A stretch of DNA of 64,000 nucleotides from Natronosalvus halobius (lineage in GTDB: Archaea > Halobacteriota > Halobacteria > Halobacteriales > Natrialbaceae): contig NZ_CP099997.1 of assembly GCF_024138145.1 (NCBI RefSeq), positions 2,418,001 through 2,482,000 of the forward strand, given 5' to 3'. How positions within the stretch are numbered: position 1 is the stretch's first letter; each line of letters starts with the position of its first letter. Below, in pieces: positions 8,986 to 17,234 of the stretch. The notes under the pieces are model-generated. The model ran no database searches, was not told the origin of the DNA, and saw nothing but the letters and a program-made list of their open reading frames with translations. The position numbers were made by a program, and so were the translations under genes.

Positions 8986-9768
8986 TCAGTAATTCTTGAA
9001 CAGGAGTGCGCGCACGTCGTCTTTCGTCTGCACGTCCTCGGTGGAGTCGTCGGGGAGCGTGACCCGGTAGCGATAGTCCGCAGCGGGTGATTCGTCCCAC
9101 TTGTCCTCGTGGGTGTCGAGGAGGTTCATCATCTTGTTCAGCATGTCGTCGTCGTCGGCGGCGCCGCCGCTGTCTGTACCCTCGTCCTCGTTTTTGTCGT
9201 CTGCGTCTCCGTCCGCCTCGTCTTCGTTCTCGGTGGTGTCCTCGGTTTCGTCCTCGCCCTCGTCTGCGCTCTCACTGTCGTCCTCATTTGCACCCTCACC
9301 GTCGTTCTCGCTGGCGTCGGCATCGTCTGAGGTGTCGTCGCCCCCGGCGTCGTCCTCGCTCGAGTCCTCGGTATCCGCATCCGCATCTACATCCGACTCG
9401 GATTCCGCCGAGTCCGCACCGGCGTCGCCGTCGGCATCCACAGCGCCGTCATCTTCGTCGGCAGCGCTCGTCTCTAACTCCTCGTCGTAACTGACTTCCG
9501 CCACCCCATTGGCCTGGGAGCCCGACTCGATCGCCGTCTCGACGGCCGCCGCCACGTCGTCCGTCGCTGTTCGACCCGATGTGTCGGCCTCGAAGTCGAC
9601 ATCGAGGCCGCCCTCACCGTCCTCGCCCGCTTCGAGATTGTCGATCAGAAACTGGATCGCGTCGCGCTCGCGCACGAAGCCGTACCTGCCGACGACGTCT
9701 TCGGAGATGGCCGCTCGCAATCGCTGGATCACCGCGTACTGTTCGTCCGTGACCTCGACTGTCTGCAT
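8986..9768 (-). CDS. Hypothetical protein with a long acidic low-complexity middle
   Basis: 260 residues in three parts: an N-terminal helical region (about 1-50, MQTVEVTDEQYAVIQRLR) resembling a small ribbon-helix-helix-like module; an acidic Asp/Glu/Ser/Ala linker from about residue 55 to 205; and a compact C-terminal part (about 210-260, YRYRVTLPDDSTEDVQTKDDVRALLF). ATG 9768 is chosen because the N-terminal module begins there; an ATG at 9795 would add nine residues. Function unknown. The linker may act as a flexible spacer between the two folded ends. The DNA of the linker is made of GAC/GAG/GAT/GCC codons and therefore looks repetitive. Confidence 0.72.
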   Translation of the reverse strand: MQTVEVTDEQYAVIQRLRAAISEDVVGRYGFVRERDAIQFLIDNLEAGEDGEGGLDVDFEADTSGRTATDDVAAAVETAIESGSQANGVAEVSYDEELETSAADEDDGAVDADGDAGADSAESESDVDADADTEDSSEDDAGGDDTSDDADASENDGEGANEDDSESADEGEDETEDTTENEDEADGDADDKNEDEGTDSGGAADDDDMLNKMMNLLDTHEDKWDESPAADYRYRVTLPDDSTEDVQTKDDVRALLFKNY

Positions 9769-9924
9769 ACCTGACCGATGTGTCGAGGGGTACATATAGG
9801 TGGGTGCGTCTGTCGGTCGGTGAGCGTATAGGCTGTCAAGTTGCTAGATCGGCAGAACGCCACTCACAAACTCGCCAAATCGGCAAAACGCCAACTCATC
9901 AGTTCACCAGAACACCGCGTCGTC

Positions 9925-9952
9925 GACCCACCCCCCCCCCCCCCCATCTACC
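9925..9952 (+). repeat. Poly-C tract in intergenic region
   Basis: A homopolymeric run of C (about 15 residues, starting near 9930) lies between the acidic protein gene and gnd. It is non-coding and sits about 15-35 bp downstream of the gnd stop codon. Such tracts are prone to sequencing and slippage length error. Confidence 0.6.
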
Positions 9953-9963
9953 CCACAAACCGC

Positions 9964-10860
9964 CTACCGCCGCTTTACTTCGTGGCGACCGAACCCGTAC
10001 CGCAGACGATTCGCGAGCCGCCTCGAGAACCGACCCTCGTCCGCCCGCGAACTGTATCGCTCGGCGAGCGCCGTGTAGATCAGCGGGAGGGGAACCTCCT
10101 GCTCGAGGCCCTCCTGGACAGTCCAGGTGCCCGTCGAGCCACCCTCGATCCGGTCGGCGACGTCTCCCAGGTCGGACCCCTCCTCGCGGAACGCCTCCTC
10201 GCAGAGTTCGAGCAGCCAGGACCGGATGACTGCGCCGTTGTTCCACACCGAGGCGACGGCCTCGAGGTCGAGGTCGAACCGGCCCTCGTGGAGCAGTTCG
10301 AAGCCCTCGCCGTAGGCCTGCATCAGCGCGTACTCGACGCCGTTGTGGACCATCTTGACGTAGTGGCCCGACCCCGAGGGTCCCATCCTGGCGTGGCCAT
10401 CCGGCCCCGTCGCCACGGCGTCGAACGCCGGGACGAGTTCGTCGTAGGCCCACTCGGGACCGCCGACCATGAGCGAGAAGCCGAGTTCGGCGCCGGCGGG
10501 GCCGCCAGACGTTCCGCAATCGAGATACGCCGCCGGGCACGCCTCGGCGCGTCGGAGCGTATCCTGGAAGTTCGAGTTACCACCGTCGACGACCACGTCC
10601 GCGGCCTCGAGGCGGGGCTCGAGCGTCTCGAGGCTCGCGTCGACGGGCGCGCCCGCAGGAACCATCAGCCAGATCCGCTTGTCGTCACCGAGCTGGTCAC
10701 ACAGGTCGTCGATCGAGTCGGCGGGGCTAGCCCCCGCGGCGGCCGCCGCGTCGATCGCGTCCTCGTCCAGGTCGAAGGCGACGACGTCGTGGCCCGCGGC
10801 GAGCACCCGGTCGACGACGATCCGGCCCATTCGTCCGAGTCCGACTACGCCCAGTTGCAT
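9964..10860 (-). CDS. gnd: 6-phosphogluconate dehydrogenase, short decarboxylating type
   Basis: 298 residues, the length of GntZ/YqeC-type NAD-dependent 6-phosphogluconate dehydrogenases rather than the 470-residue classical enzyme. N-terminal Rossmann motif GVVGLGRMGR, the substrate loop with CGTSGGPAGAE near residue 120, and GSGHYVKMVHNGVEYALMQ near 165 containing the catalytic Lys and Asn. ATG 10860 starts directly at the Rossmann strand, so the in-frame ATG at 10878 is not used. It catalyses oxidative decarboxylation of 6-phosphogluconate to ribulose 5-phosphate, the haloarchaeal pentose route. It follows UspA and GNAT genes on the same strand. Confidence 0.93.
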   Translation of the reverse strand: MQLGVVGLGRMGRIVVDRVLAAGHDVVAFDLDEDAIDAAAAAGASPADSIDDLCDQLGDDKRIWLMVPAGAPVDASLETLEPRLEAADVVVDGGNSNFQDTLRRAEACPAAYLDCGTSGGPAGAELGFSLMVGGPEWAYDELVPAFDAVATGPDGHARMGPSGSGHYVKMVHNGVEYALMQAYGEGFELLHEGRFDLDLEAVASVWNNGAVIRSWLLELCEEAFREEGSDLGDVADRIEGGSTGTWTVQEGLEQEVPLPLIYTALAERYSSRADEGRFSRRLANRLRYGFGRHEVKRR

Positions 10861-10917
10861 GGATAGCCGTGCGCGCACGGGCGTGGTAGGGGTTGCGGTT
10901 TCCCGTCGCGAGCAGGG

Positions 10918-11505
10918 TTACACGATGTGGATCGACATCTCCTGTTCGAAGCTCTCGGCTCCACACAGTTCGAAGCCGACGCGTTCGTACAGCGCGATGG
11001 CCGGGCCGTTCCAGCGTTCGACGGTGAGCCAGACCCACTCGACGCCGCGGTCGGCAGCCTCCCCGAGGAGGTGCTCGAGCAACTGCGTTCCAATGCCGCC
11101 GCGCTGGTAGGCCTGCAGGACGAAGATCGCCAGCTCCCACTCGATCTCGCTCAGGTCCTCGATCGTCTCCGGATCGTCGACGTCCGGAACCAGCGTCGCG
11201 TGACCGATCACCCCCTCCTCGTGTCGCGCGACGACGTTGATCCCGTCCTCGAGCAACGGCTCGAGCCACTGGCGGATGCGCTCCTCGCCGGTCGGTGGAA
11301 TCCCCTGGGCGCGGTCGGCGGGGTCGAACTGTACGTACATTCGGGTGAGCGCCTCGAGCGCTCCGTCGGCCGGTTCGGGTCCGGTACCGCCGTCGAGAGG
11401 GTCGATCTCGATGTCTCGCCCCTCTGGATCGGTGTAGGTCGTCGGCGGCGTCGGAAACGGACCTGCCGGTTCGTCCGGGTACACTCGTCGTTGTCTCCCC
11501 GTCAT
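10918..11505 (-). CDS. GNAT family N-acetyltransferase
   Basis: 195 residues. The first 50 are polar; the GNAT fold follows, with NVVARHEEGVIGHATLVP (strands 2-4), the acetyl-CoA pyrophosphate-binding motif A in AYQRGGIGTQLLEHLL (about residue 132), and the C-terminal WNGPAIALYERVGFELCG motif B. Acceptor unknown. The start is 2 bp below the UspA stop (11508), so the two are probably co-transcribed. Confidence 0.88.
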   Translation of the reverse strand: MTGRQRRVYPDEPAGPFPTPPTTYTDPEGRDIEIDPLDGGTGPEPADGALEALTRMYVQFDPADRAQGIPPTGEERIRQWLEPLLEDGINVVARHEEGVIGHATLVPDVDDPETIEDLSEIEWELAIFVLQAYQRGGIGTQLLEHLLGEAADRGVEWVWLTVERWNGPAIALYERVGFELCGAESFEQEMSIHIV

Positions 11506-11507
11506 CG

Positions 11508-11876
11508 TTATCGAACGAGTTTGACGGTCATCGTCGCGTTCAACAGGACGAACTCGGTGATCGGCCCGAGGCGAACTTTCCCCATCGGGCTCCTGGTTCC
11601 GCCACCGATCACCAGCTGATCGACGGCCTCACGCTCGGCCAGGTCGACCAGCGAACTGCCGGGATCGCCCTCGAGCGTCCGGATTTCGGCGTCGATCCCC
11701 GCCGCCACGAGTCGTTCCTGGGCCAGATCGTGCATCTCCTCGGCCGTTCGGTCCGCCTCCGGCTTGTCGAGGACGGCGACGAGCAGGTCGTCGCCCACCT
11801 CGTCGACGCGCTCGATTGTCGTATCGAGCGTCTTCACCGACTCGTCGCTTCCGTCGAGTCCCAACAGGACGTGCAT
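11508..11876 (-). CDS. Universal stress protein, UspA family
   Basis: 122 residues, shorter than the usual 140 but with the full core: strand 1 MHVLLGLDGSDES and the C-terminal ATP-binding glycine-rich motif GGGTRSPMGKVRLGPITE. The shortening is in the first helix region. Function in haloarchaea is generally undefined; the motif predicts an ATP-binding dimer. First gene of a likely UspA-GNAT(-gnd) unit. Confidence 0.88.
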   Translation of the reverse strand: MHVLLGLDGSDESVKTLDTTIERVDEVGDDLLVAVLDKPEADRTAEEMHDLAQERLVAAGIDAEIRTLEGDPGSSLVDLAEREAVDQLVIGGGTRSPMGKVRLGPITEFVLLNATMTVKLVR

Positions 11877-11933
11877 GCGTTCGTGTGCGACGCCCCGGAG
11901 GAAAACCGTTGCGCCGGTTCACCGGCCGACCGG

Positions 11934-12497
11934 TCAGCGCGAAGGGTGTTCACGCTCGTCTCGGCTCCGTTCGAGTCGGTCCGTCACGAGGTCGAGTCCT
12001 GGATAGCCGTCCGCACGCCAGACGACCAGGGCCGCCGCGGCGAGGACGAACTCGAGCAGGAAGTAGGGGTCGCCCAGGGAGCTGTAAAACAACTCGAGGA
12101 CGCTCGGTACGCCCTCTTCGTAGGGTTCGACGGGGACGACCGGCCACAACAGATACCCGAATTCTTCGGCACCCCAGAGGGCCGGCACGATGTCGGCGAG
12201 GAGGTGTGAGAACGCGCCGATGGCGAAGGCGATCGCGTAGGTCGGACGATCGTACCGGCTCGCGACGGCCAGGACGACGAGCGAAACCGGGAGCAAGAAA
12301 AGCAGAGAGTGCGCCATCGATCGGCCCGTCGGGAGCATCGTCGCGTACCAGGCGAGCGGTTTGTCGATCAGGTCGGGAAACTGGCTGCCGACGAGGACGC
12401 AGACGACTGCCACCGCGCTCGGGACCCGCGCCGGGTGACGGCGCGTCCAGAGCGAGTAGAGGAGGTAAGCGAGGGCGGCGTGTCCGAGTGGCCACAT
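11934..12497 (-). CDS. DUF457/YdjM-type membrane-bound metal-dependent hydrolase
   Basis: 187 residues with four to five membrane spans. Family features: an N-terminal histidine in MWPLGHAALAYLLYSL, GSQFPDLIDKPLAW (metal-binding Asp/His type motif), a downstream M-A-H-S, and FSHLLADIVPALWG. A homologue with the same motif order lies at 55772. Predicted metal-dependent membrane hydrolase; the substrate is unknown. It is divergent from the phosphoesterase gene at 12602. Confidence 0.83.
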   Translation of the reverse strand: MWPLGHAALAYLLYSLWTRRHPARVPSAVAVVCVLVGSQFPDLIDKPLAWYATMLPTGRSMAHSLLFLLPVSLVVLAVASRYDRPTYAIAFAIGAFSHLLADIVPALWGAEEFGYLLWPVVPVEPYEEGVPSVLELFYSSLGDPYFLLEFVLAAAALVVWRADGYPGLDLVTDRLERSRDEREHPSR

Positions 12498-12601
12498 ACG
12501 TACTGTCTCGTCCGAAGATGGGGACGAGTATAAACGGTGCGACTACAGGCGCCCAACCGATGTCGAAACAGTGGTACTCCCTCGCGGCCTACCGCGTCCC
12601 G

Positions 12602-13129
12602 ATGCTCGCCATCTTCTCCGATACTCACAGCACCGGCGGTCACCACCTCGAGGGTGCGGCGCTCGAGGCCGCCCGCGAGGCCGACGCCGTGGTCCACGCC
12701 GGCGACTTCACTACGGTAGAGACTCTCGAGGCGTTTCGCTCGCTCTGCCCCGTCTTCTATCCCGTTCACGGCAACGCCGACAACGTTACCGTCACCGAAC
12801 AGCTACCGCCCGTTCGGATCGTCGACTGCGAGGGAATCCGGATCGCGGTCACGCACCGTCGCGACGGCGGCGATGTCGGTCTGGCGATGTTCGGCCGCTC
12901 GCGCGAGGCGGACGTCGTCGTCTCGGGACACACGCATCGCCCGTCGGTCGTCGACGCCGAGGGCGTCCTGTTGCTCAATCCCGGGAGCCACGCCCAGCCA
13001 CGCGGAAACCGGCCGGGGTTTGCGACGCTCGAGCGAGGTAAGGACGGGACGGTTCGTGGCGAACTTCGAGAACCGGACGGCACGCTGCTTGAATCGTTTG
13101 CGCTCGAGCGCGAAAACAGGAGTGAGTGA
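12602..13129 (+). CDS. Calcineurin-like phosphoesterase, MJ0936/YfcE family
   Basis: 175 residues. The metallophosphoesterase motifs are in order: FSDTH (D-x-H), VHAGDF (G-D), VHGNAD (G-N-H/D), VTHRRD and SGHTHRPSV (G-H-x-H). The frame is open far upstream, but MLAIFSDTH starts the fold and ATG 12602 gives the family-typical length; ATG 12560 (MSKQWYSL) is the main alternative. Predicted Mn-dependent phosphodiesterase. Confidence 0.88.
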   Translation: MLAIFSDTHSTGGHHLEGAALEAAREADAVVHAGDFTTVETLEAFRSLCPVFYPVHGNADNVTVTEQLPPVRIVDCEGIRIAVTHRRDGGDVGLAMFGRSREADVVVSGHTHRPSVVDAEGVLLLNPGSHAQPRGNRPGFATLERGKDGTVRGELREPDGTLLESFALERENRSE

Positions 13130-13542
13130 GCGACGTATGTGAAAGTTCAGGTGACCACGGGGGAGGGCACGCGACTGTAAATGGCGGTTCGGGCGACCGC
13201 CGAAGCATCAGAGGGGACGAGTAGGGGCCGACCGCGAGTGGTCGGTCGATCGGTCGATCGGTCGGTTTGTCGTGACTTCCGCGCTGGGGGAGAGCGCTGG
13301 GTCGGCCCCGGACGGTGGGTGGACTGTACCGGTCGCACCAGTGGATGTCACGGGAACGTGTGCGACCGAAGTCCATCAGCACCTACGTGTCGGGTATAAA
13401 AAGACTCACCGCAAGCTAAAAAATCGATTTTAGCTATCCGTTTCTCAGCCTCGAAGCCAGTTCCCCACCCCACAGATCCTCGAATCTCACCGTCTTCGAG
13501 GCGTCGAAACGGTTTTGCGACCGCCCCGTGTACCCTCGACGT
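13130..13542. other. Intergenic region, 413 bp, with a short GGTC/GATC repeat
   Basis: No convincing gene. A short tandem run of GTCGGTCGATCG-type units lies at about 13240-13272. The right half (13395-13445) is A+T-richer with TATAAAAAG near 13396 and may carry the promoter of the small membrane protein at 13543. Confidence 0.5.
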
Positions 13543-13674
13543 ATGTTCGACCTCATCCCCGACGACCCGGTCATCATCGCGATGGTAGTCATTTTGCTGT
13601 CGCTCATCTTCTTCCTCTACCTTCTGCTCCGGCGGACCGTCCTCGAGTTTCGGGACGGAATGGAGCGACGATAG
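13543..13674 (+). CDS. Small membrane protein, 43 aa
   Basis: Begins MFDLIPDDPVIIAM, has one membrane helix (VVILLSLIFFLYLLL), then a basic stop-transfer RR and the amphipathic tail RTVLEFRDGMERR. Haloarchaeal codon use throughout and a clean ATG-TAG frame. It looks like one of the small conserved haloarchaeal single-pass proteins; function unknown. Confidence 0.65.
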   Translation: MFDLIPDDPVIIAMVVILLSLIFFLYLLLRRTVLEFRDGMERR

Positions 13675-13707
13675 CGCCATTTCTCACGACTGGCCGTCGT
13701 CGGTCGT

Positions 13708-13775
13708 TGATTCTCCATGGGGCGCTGATTCTCCATGGGGCGCTGATTCGCCACGGCGCTGATTCGCCACGGCGG
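13708..13775 (+). repeat. Tandem repeat, two 18-bp and two 16-bp units
   Basis: Four consecutive units beginning TGATTC: 13708-13725 and 13726-13743 are identical 18-mers (TGATTCTCCATGGGGCGC), and 13744-13759 and 13760-13775 are a shorter 16-bp variant (TGATTCGCCACGGCG plus C or G). Non-coding, between the small membrane protein and ltaE. Confidence 0.9.
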
Positions 13776-13845
13776 TGAGACCGCGAGCAACTGGTGCTCG
13801 AAGGTTGGGAGTGACAAACGGTATCGGCGGAAGGGTAAACGCGGC

Positions 13846-14862
13846 CTAGACGAGCGCTCCAGCAACCTGCTCGACCGCTCGCTCGATGTCCTCGCGCGAC
13901 ACGTCTCGATGAGTACAGAACCGAATCGTCGTCGGCCCGAACGCGGTCGCCAGGACGTCGTGCTCGCGCAGGCGCTCGAGAACGCTCTCGACGTCCAATC
14001 CCGTTCCACCGACGTCGACGACGACGATGTTGGTCTCCGGTTCGGGAGTCGACAGGCCCGCGACGTCGTCCAGGCCTGCTGCCAGAAGCCGTGCGTTGTC
14101 GTGGTCGGCCTCGAGGTCGTCGACGTTCTCGAGAGCCTGCAGGCCGGGGCCCGCAATGATCCCCACCTGGCGCATCCCGCCGCCGAAGAGTTTTCGCGTT
14201 CGGCGCGCACGCTCGACGAAGTCGGCGTCGCCCGCGAGCATCGATCCAACGGGTGCGCCGAGCCCCTTGGAGAGACAGAACATCACAGAGTCGACGTGCT
14301 GAGTGATGTCGGTGACGTCGACGTCGAGGGCTGTCGCGGCGTTGAACACGCGCGCACCGTCGAGGTGAACCGCTACGTCGCGCTCGCGAGCGGCGTCGGC
14401 GGCCTCGGCGATCCGGACTGGTTCGATCGCCAGCCCCCCGCGCGCGTTGTGAGTGTTCTCGAGACAGAGCAACCCGGTTCCGGGGCGGTGGAGGTCCTCC
14501 GCGACGTAGCCCGCTTCGACCTGGTCGGCGGACGGAACGCCGCGCTCGCCGTCGACCATCCGCACCTGGACGGCGGCGTGCTGGGCCATCCCGCCGAGTT
14601 CCCACTTGACGACGTGGCTCTCTCGGTCGGCGAGTACCTCCTGGCCACGCTCGGTGTGTTCGCGGACGGCGATCTGGTTGCCCATCGTCCCCGTCGGTAC
14701 GTAGAGGGCCGCCTCCTTGCCCACGAGGTCGGCGGCGCGCTCCTCGAGTTCGTTCACTGTGGGGTCTTCGCCGTAGACGTCGTCGCCCACGTCGGCTTCG
14801 TGGGCGGCGTCGCGCATCGTGTCGCCGGGTTTCGTGACCGTGTCCGAGCGCAAATCGATCAT
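13846..14862 (-). CDS. ltaE: L-threonine aldolase (low-specificity type)
   Basis: 338 residues of the beta-eliminating lyase family. It starts MIDLRSDTVTKPG, with GEDPTVNELEERAADL, the H-L-D-G-A-R motif (VHLDGARVFNAA) and the PLP lysine in MFCLSKGLGAPVGSML. ATG 14862 starts the conserved domain; upstream in-frame ATGs lack domain content. It cleaves threonine or allo-threonine to glycine and acetaldehyde. Divergent from the M29 aminopeptidase gene at 15048. Confidence 0.93.
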   Translation of the reverse strand: MIDLRSDTVTKPGDTMRDAAHEADVGDDVYGEDPTVNELEERAADLVGKEAALYVPTGTMGNQIAVREHTERGQEVLADRESHVVKWELGGMAQHAAVQVRMVDGERGVPSADQVEAGYVAEDLHRPGTGLLCLENTHNARGGLAIEPVRIAEAADAARERDVAVHLDGARVFNAATALDVDVTDITQHVDSVMFCLSKGLGAPVGSMLAGDADFVERARRTRKLFGGGMRQVGIIAGPGLQALENVDDLEADHDNARLLAAGLDDVAGLSTPEPETNIVVVDVGGTGLDVESVLERLREHDVLATAFGPTTIRFCTHRDVSREDIERAVEQVAGALV

Positions 14863-15047
14863 GGTAGGTGTCCGTTTCGTCTCGCCGAAGAAATAGGCGA
14901 CGCTCCCGGTCGGTGCCGGGCGAACGCGTCGTGACTCGTTGGTTTCGGCTTCCCGCGCTCGAGTGGCGCCTCGCTGATTCGGTTGCCAGTGCCTCGAGTG
15001 ACGTTCGGAACGAAAGGATATTCGACTTCGAATCGAAATAGCCGAGC

Positions 15048-16160
15048 ATGGATCCGCGAATCCGCGAGCACGCACAGATCATCGCCGACCACTCCGTGGA
15101 CCTCACGCCCGGCGACAACGTCATTATCGACGCCCACCCCGTCGCGGAGGACCTGGTCGTCGCCCTCCACGAGGTCGTTGGCGACGCCGGCGCGAACCCG
15201 CTCACGACGAGCAAGCGGGCAGGCAAACGTCAGCACCGGGCGTTTCTTCGTGCGGCGGCAGACGGCGACGGTGACGACCCCGAGTTCGACACCCCATCAC
15301 ACGAACTCGCACTGATCGAGAATACGGACGTCTACATCGCGATCCGCGCGGACGACAACGCGACCGAGACAAGCGACGTCGATCCCGAGGTCAGCGCGGC
15401 CTACTCACAGGCCTACCGCCCCGTCCAGGACGAGCGCCTCTCGAAGCGGTGGTGTCTCACGCAGTTCCCCGCGCCCGCGAACGCGCAACTGGCCGAGATG
15501 TCACGCGACGGCTACGAGAACTTCGTCTGGGACGCCGTCAACAAAGACTGGGACGCCGTGCGCGAACACCAGCAACAGATGGTCGAGATTCTCGACCCAG
15601 CCGAGGAGGTACACATCGTCAGCGGCGACACGACGGACGTGACGATGAGCGTCGCCGGGAACACGACGCTCAACGACTACGGCGAGCACAACCTCCCCGG
15701 CGGCGAGGTATTCACCGCGCCCGTTCCCGACAGCGTCCAGGGCGAGGTGCTCTTCGACATGCCGCTGTACCACCAGGGCAGAGAAATCACCGACGCCTAT
15801 CTCGAGTTCGAGAACGGCGAGGTCGTCTCCCACGCGGCCGAAAAGAACGAGAATCTGCTGACGGAAGTGCTCGAGACGGACGACGGTGCCCGTCGGCTTG
15901 GCGAACTCGGCATCGGTATGAATCGCGACATCGACCGCTTCACCTACAATATGCTGTTCGATGAGAAGATGGGCGATACGGTTCACATGGCGGTCGGTCG
16001 CGCCTACGACGAGACGGTCGGCGAGGGTAACGAGGCGAACGACTCTGCGGTCCACGTCGACATGATCGTCGACATGAGTGAGGAGTCGTTCATCGAAGTG
16101 GATGGCGAGGTTGTTCAGAAAAACGGGACGTTCCGATTCGAGGACGGCTTCGAGGCGTGA
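15048..16160 (+). CDS. M29-family aminopeptidase (thermophilic/AmpS type)
   Basis: 370 residues. It begins MDPRIREHAQIIADHSVDL, with the family-specific NLPGGEVFTAPVPDSVQGEV segment (first metal-ligand Glu) and a C-terminal ELGIGMN...HMAVGRAY...NDSAVHVDMIVDM region carrying the remaining His/Asp ligands. It is a soluble, cytosolic two-metal exopeptidase that removes N-terminal residues. A copy of the dispersed element begins 5 bp after its stop. Confidence 0.92.
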   Translation: MDPRIREHAQIIADHSVDLTPGDNVIIDAHPVAEDLVVALHEVVGDAGANPLTTSKRAGKRQHRAFLRAAADGDGDDPEFDTPSHELALIENTDVYIAIRADDNATETSDVDPEVSAAYSQAYRPVQDERLSKRWCLTQFPAPANAQLAEMSRDGYENFVWDAVNKDWDAVREHQQQMVEILDPAEEVHIVSGDTTDVTMSVAGNTTLNDYGEHNLPGGEVFTAPVPDSVQGEVLFDMPLYHQGREITDAYLEFENGEVVSHAAEKNENLLTEVLETDDGARRLGELGIGMNRDIDRFTYNMLFDEKMGDTVHMAVGRAYDETVGEGNEANDSAVHVDMIVDMSEESFIEVDGEVVQKNGTFRFEDGFEA

Positions 16161-16164
16161 GATA

Positions 16165-16240
16165 GAAGTTTTTGGTCCAGCTTTTGCGAGCGAGTCACGA
16201 AGTGACGAGCGTTGGGGGAGTGACGAGCGAGTCAGAAGGC
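16165..16240 (+). repeat. Dispersed palindromic element, copy A (partial)
   Basis: Starts 5 bp after the aminopeptidase stop with AGTTTTTGGTCCAGCTTTTGC, then GAGTCACGAAGTGACGAG, a GTCAC-GAA-GTGAC hairpin. It shares the TTTTTG-TCCAGCTTTTGC start with copy B (28655) and the related start of copy C (31222). The right end (GCGCAAAAGG) is absent, so this copy is truncated. Confidence 0.7.
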
Positions 16241-16264
16241 GGCTTCGATCGAGCGAGACGACCA

Positions 16265-16684
16265 TCAGTGTCCACTCGAGACACGCCGATAACCCAGATG
16301 AGCGACGATTCCGACGACGAACGCGATCCCGATGTTCGTAGCCAGCGCCAGGAACCCAATTCCGATCGACAGCGGAAGGTGTTCGGACTGGCGAACACCC
16401 GATCCCAGCATAACGGCGACGACGACCAGCAAGACCCCCAGCATCGCCAGCGGAAACGCCTCGAGCAAGGTCACCGAGGCGAAGACGGCGGCCACGAGGT
16501 AGAACCTGCCCAAGATAACGTTCGCACCGCCGGATCGCGCGCCGAACGTGTACTTGCCGGCGACGCCATCACAGCCGTGACACAGCGGGATACCGCCCGC
16601 CGGAATCCCGAGGAGGTACCGTCGATTTGAGGCAACAGTCATCGCGTGTCGATCCAGTCGATGTTCTCCGCTGAATGGGATCAA
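16265..16684 (-). pseudogene. C-terminal remnant of a MOT1-like molybdate/sulfate transporter
   Basis: The frame gives GIPLCHGCDGVAGKYTFGARSGGANVILG followed by hydrophobic segments and LSIGIGFLALATNIGIAFVVGI, which matches the second half of MFS_MOT1 transporters (the P-x-C-H-G-x-G-G/D motif is diagnostic). The family is about 350-400 residues; only about 120 remain, preceded by about 25 residues with no family match. The upstream DNA (16685 onward) holds no first half. It lies next to other decayed features. An intact short protein cannot be excluded but is unlikely. Confidence 0.8.
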
Positions 16685-17028
16685 TCTCGTACGACCACGT
16701 CATCGGAAGATGTTGCCGCAACACTGGTGGTATAGGCAGTTCGCTACGCGAGGTACTGGTGCCGTCACTGATCAGAGGCACAACACTTGACACACCGTCG
16801 CGTCACCCCCGTTCTTCTCTCCTCTCGTGGGTGTTCGAAGCACGTCTCGAGTAAGTTCGCGGACGACCGCCGATATAACACCGCCGGAGCGCCCGAATCC
16901 CTTCAGACGCACCGGGGATTACACGCTGATCGATCTGTCTCTGGCCGTAATGGTACCTCGAAATTGCCGGTCTGGGCGTTATTAGACGCTGTGTCGACAA
17001 TGGTATCAGGATTAGAGAGTGTAACGAT
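16685..17028. other. Non-coding stretch between decayed genes
   Basis: No codon-biased frame and no recognisable first half of the MOT1 gene. Several A+T-rich segments are seen. Together with 16265-16684 and 17029-17646 it looks like a patch of gene decay. Confidence 0.5.
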
Positions 17029-17234
17029 ATGAGTGAACCAATGAACGGAGAAAGCGGATACTGGCACTCTGTGCGACCTGTAGATCAATATCCGTCGCAC
17101 ACGAGCTCCTGGACGGGATGATCCTCCCGATCGGTCGGAACGGATGTTCGTGTGAGGAGCAAGCGTTCGAGAAAGTAGAGCTGGCTTCGAGCCCCGAGCA
17201 CGACGAGGCGGACCCAACTGGTGAAGCCGACTGA
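17029..17234 (+). pseudogene. Small zinc-ribbon protein, frameshifted
   Basis: ATG 17029 opens MSEPMNGES in one frame. From about 17049 the frame shifted by one base reads RKRILALCATCRSISVAHELLDGMILPIGRNGCSCEE and ends EADPTGEAD at TGA 17232-17234. CxxC and CxC spaced by about 25 residues with an intervening PIGRNGC look like a haloarchaeal zinc ribbon. No ATG/GTG start exists in the second frame before the first Cys pair, so a single-base frameshift near 17048-17060 is inferred. A sequencing error would give the same picture. Confidence 0.5.

Noticed and set aside
9087-9494. Long plus-strand frames rich in Arg, Ser or Val opposite the acidic linker
   Set aside because: They are mirror images of the Asp/Glu codon repeats of the real minus-strand gene; composition is wrong for a haloarchaeal protein.
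13240-13272. CRISPR-like or iteron array (GGTCGATC repeats)
   Set aside because: Units are only 4-8 bp, contiguous and without spacers; no replication initiator or cas gene nearby.
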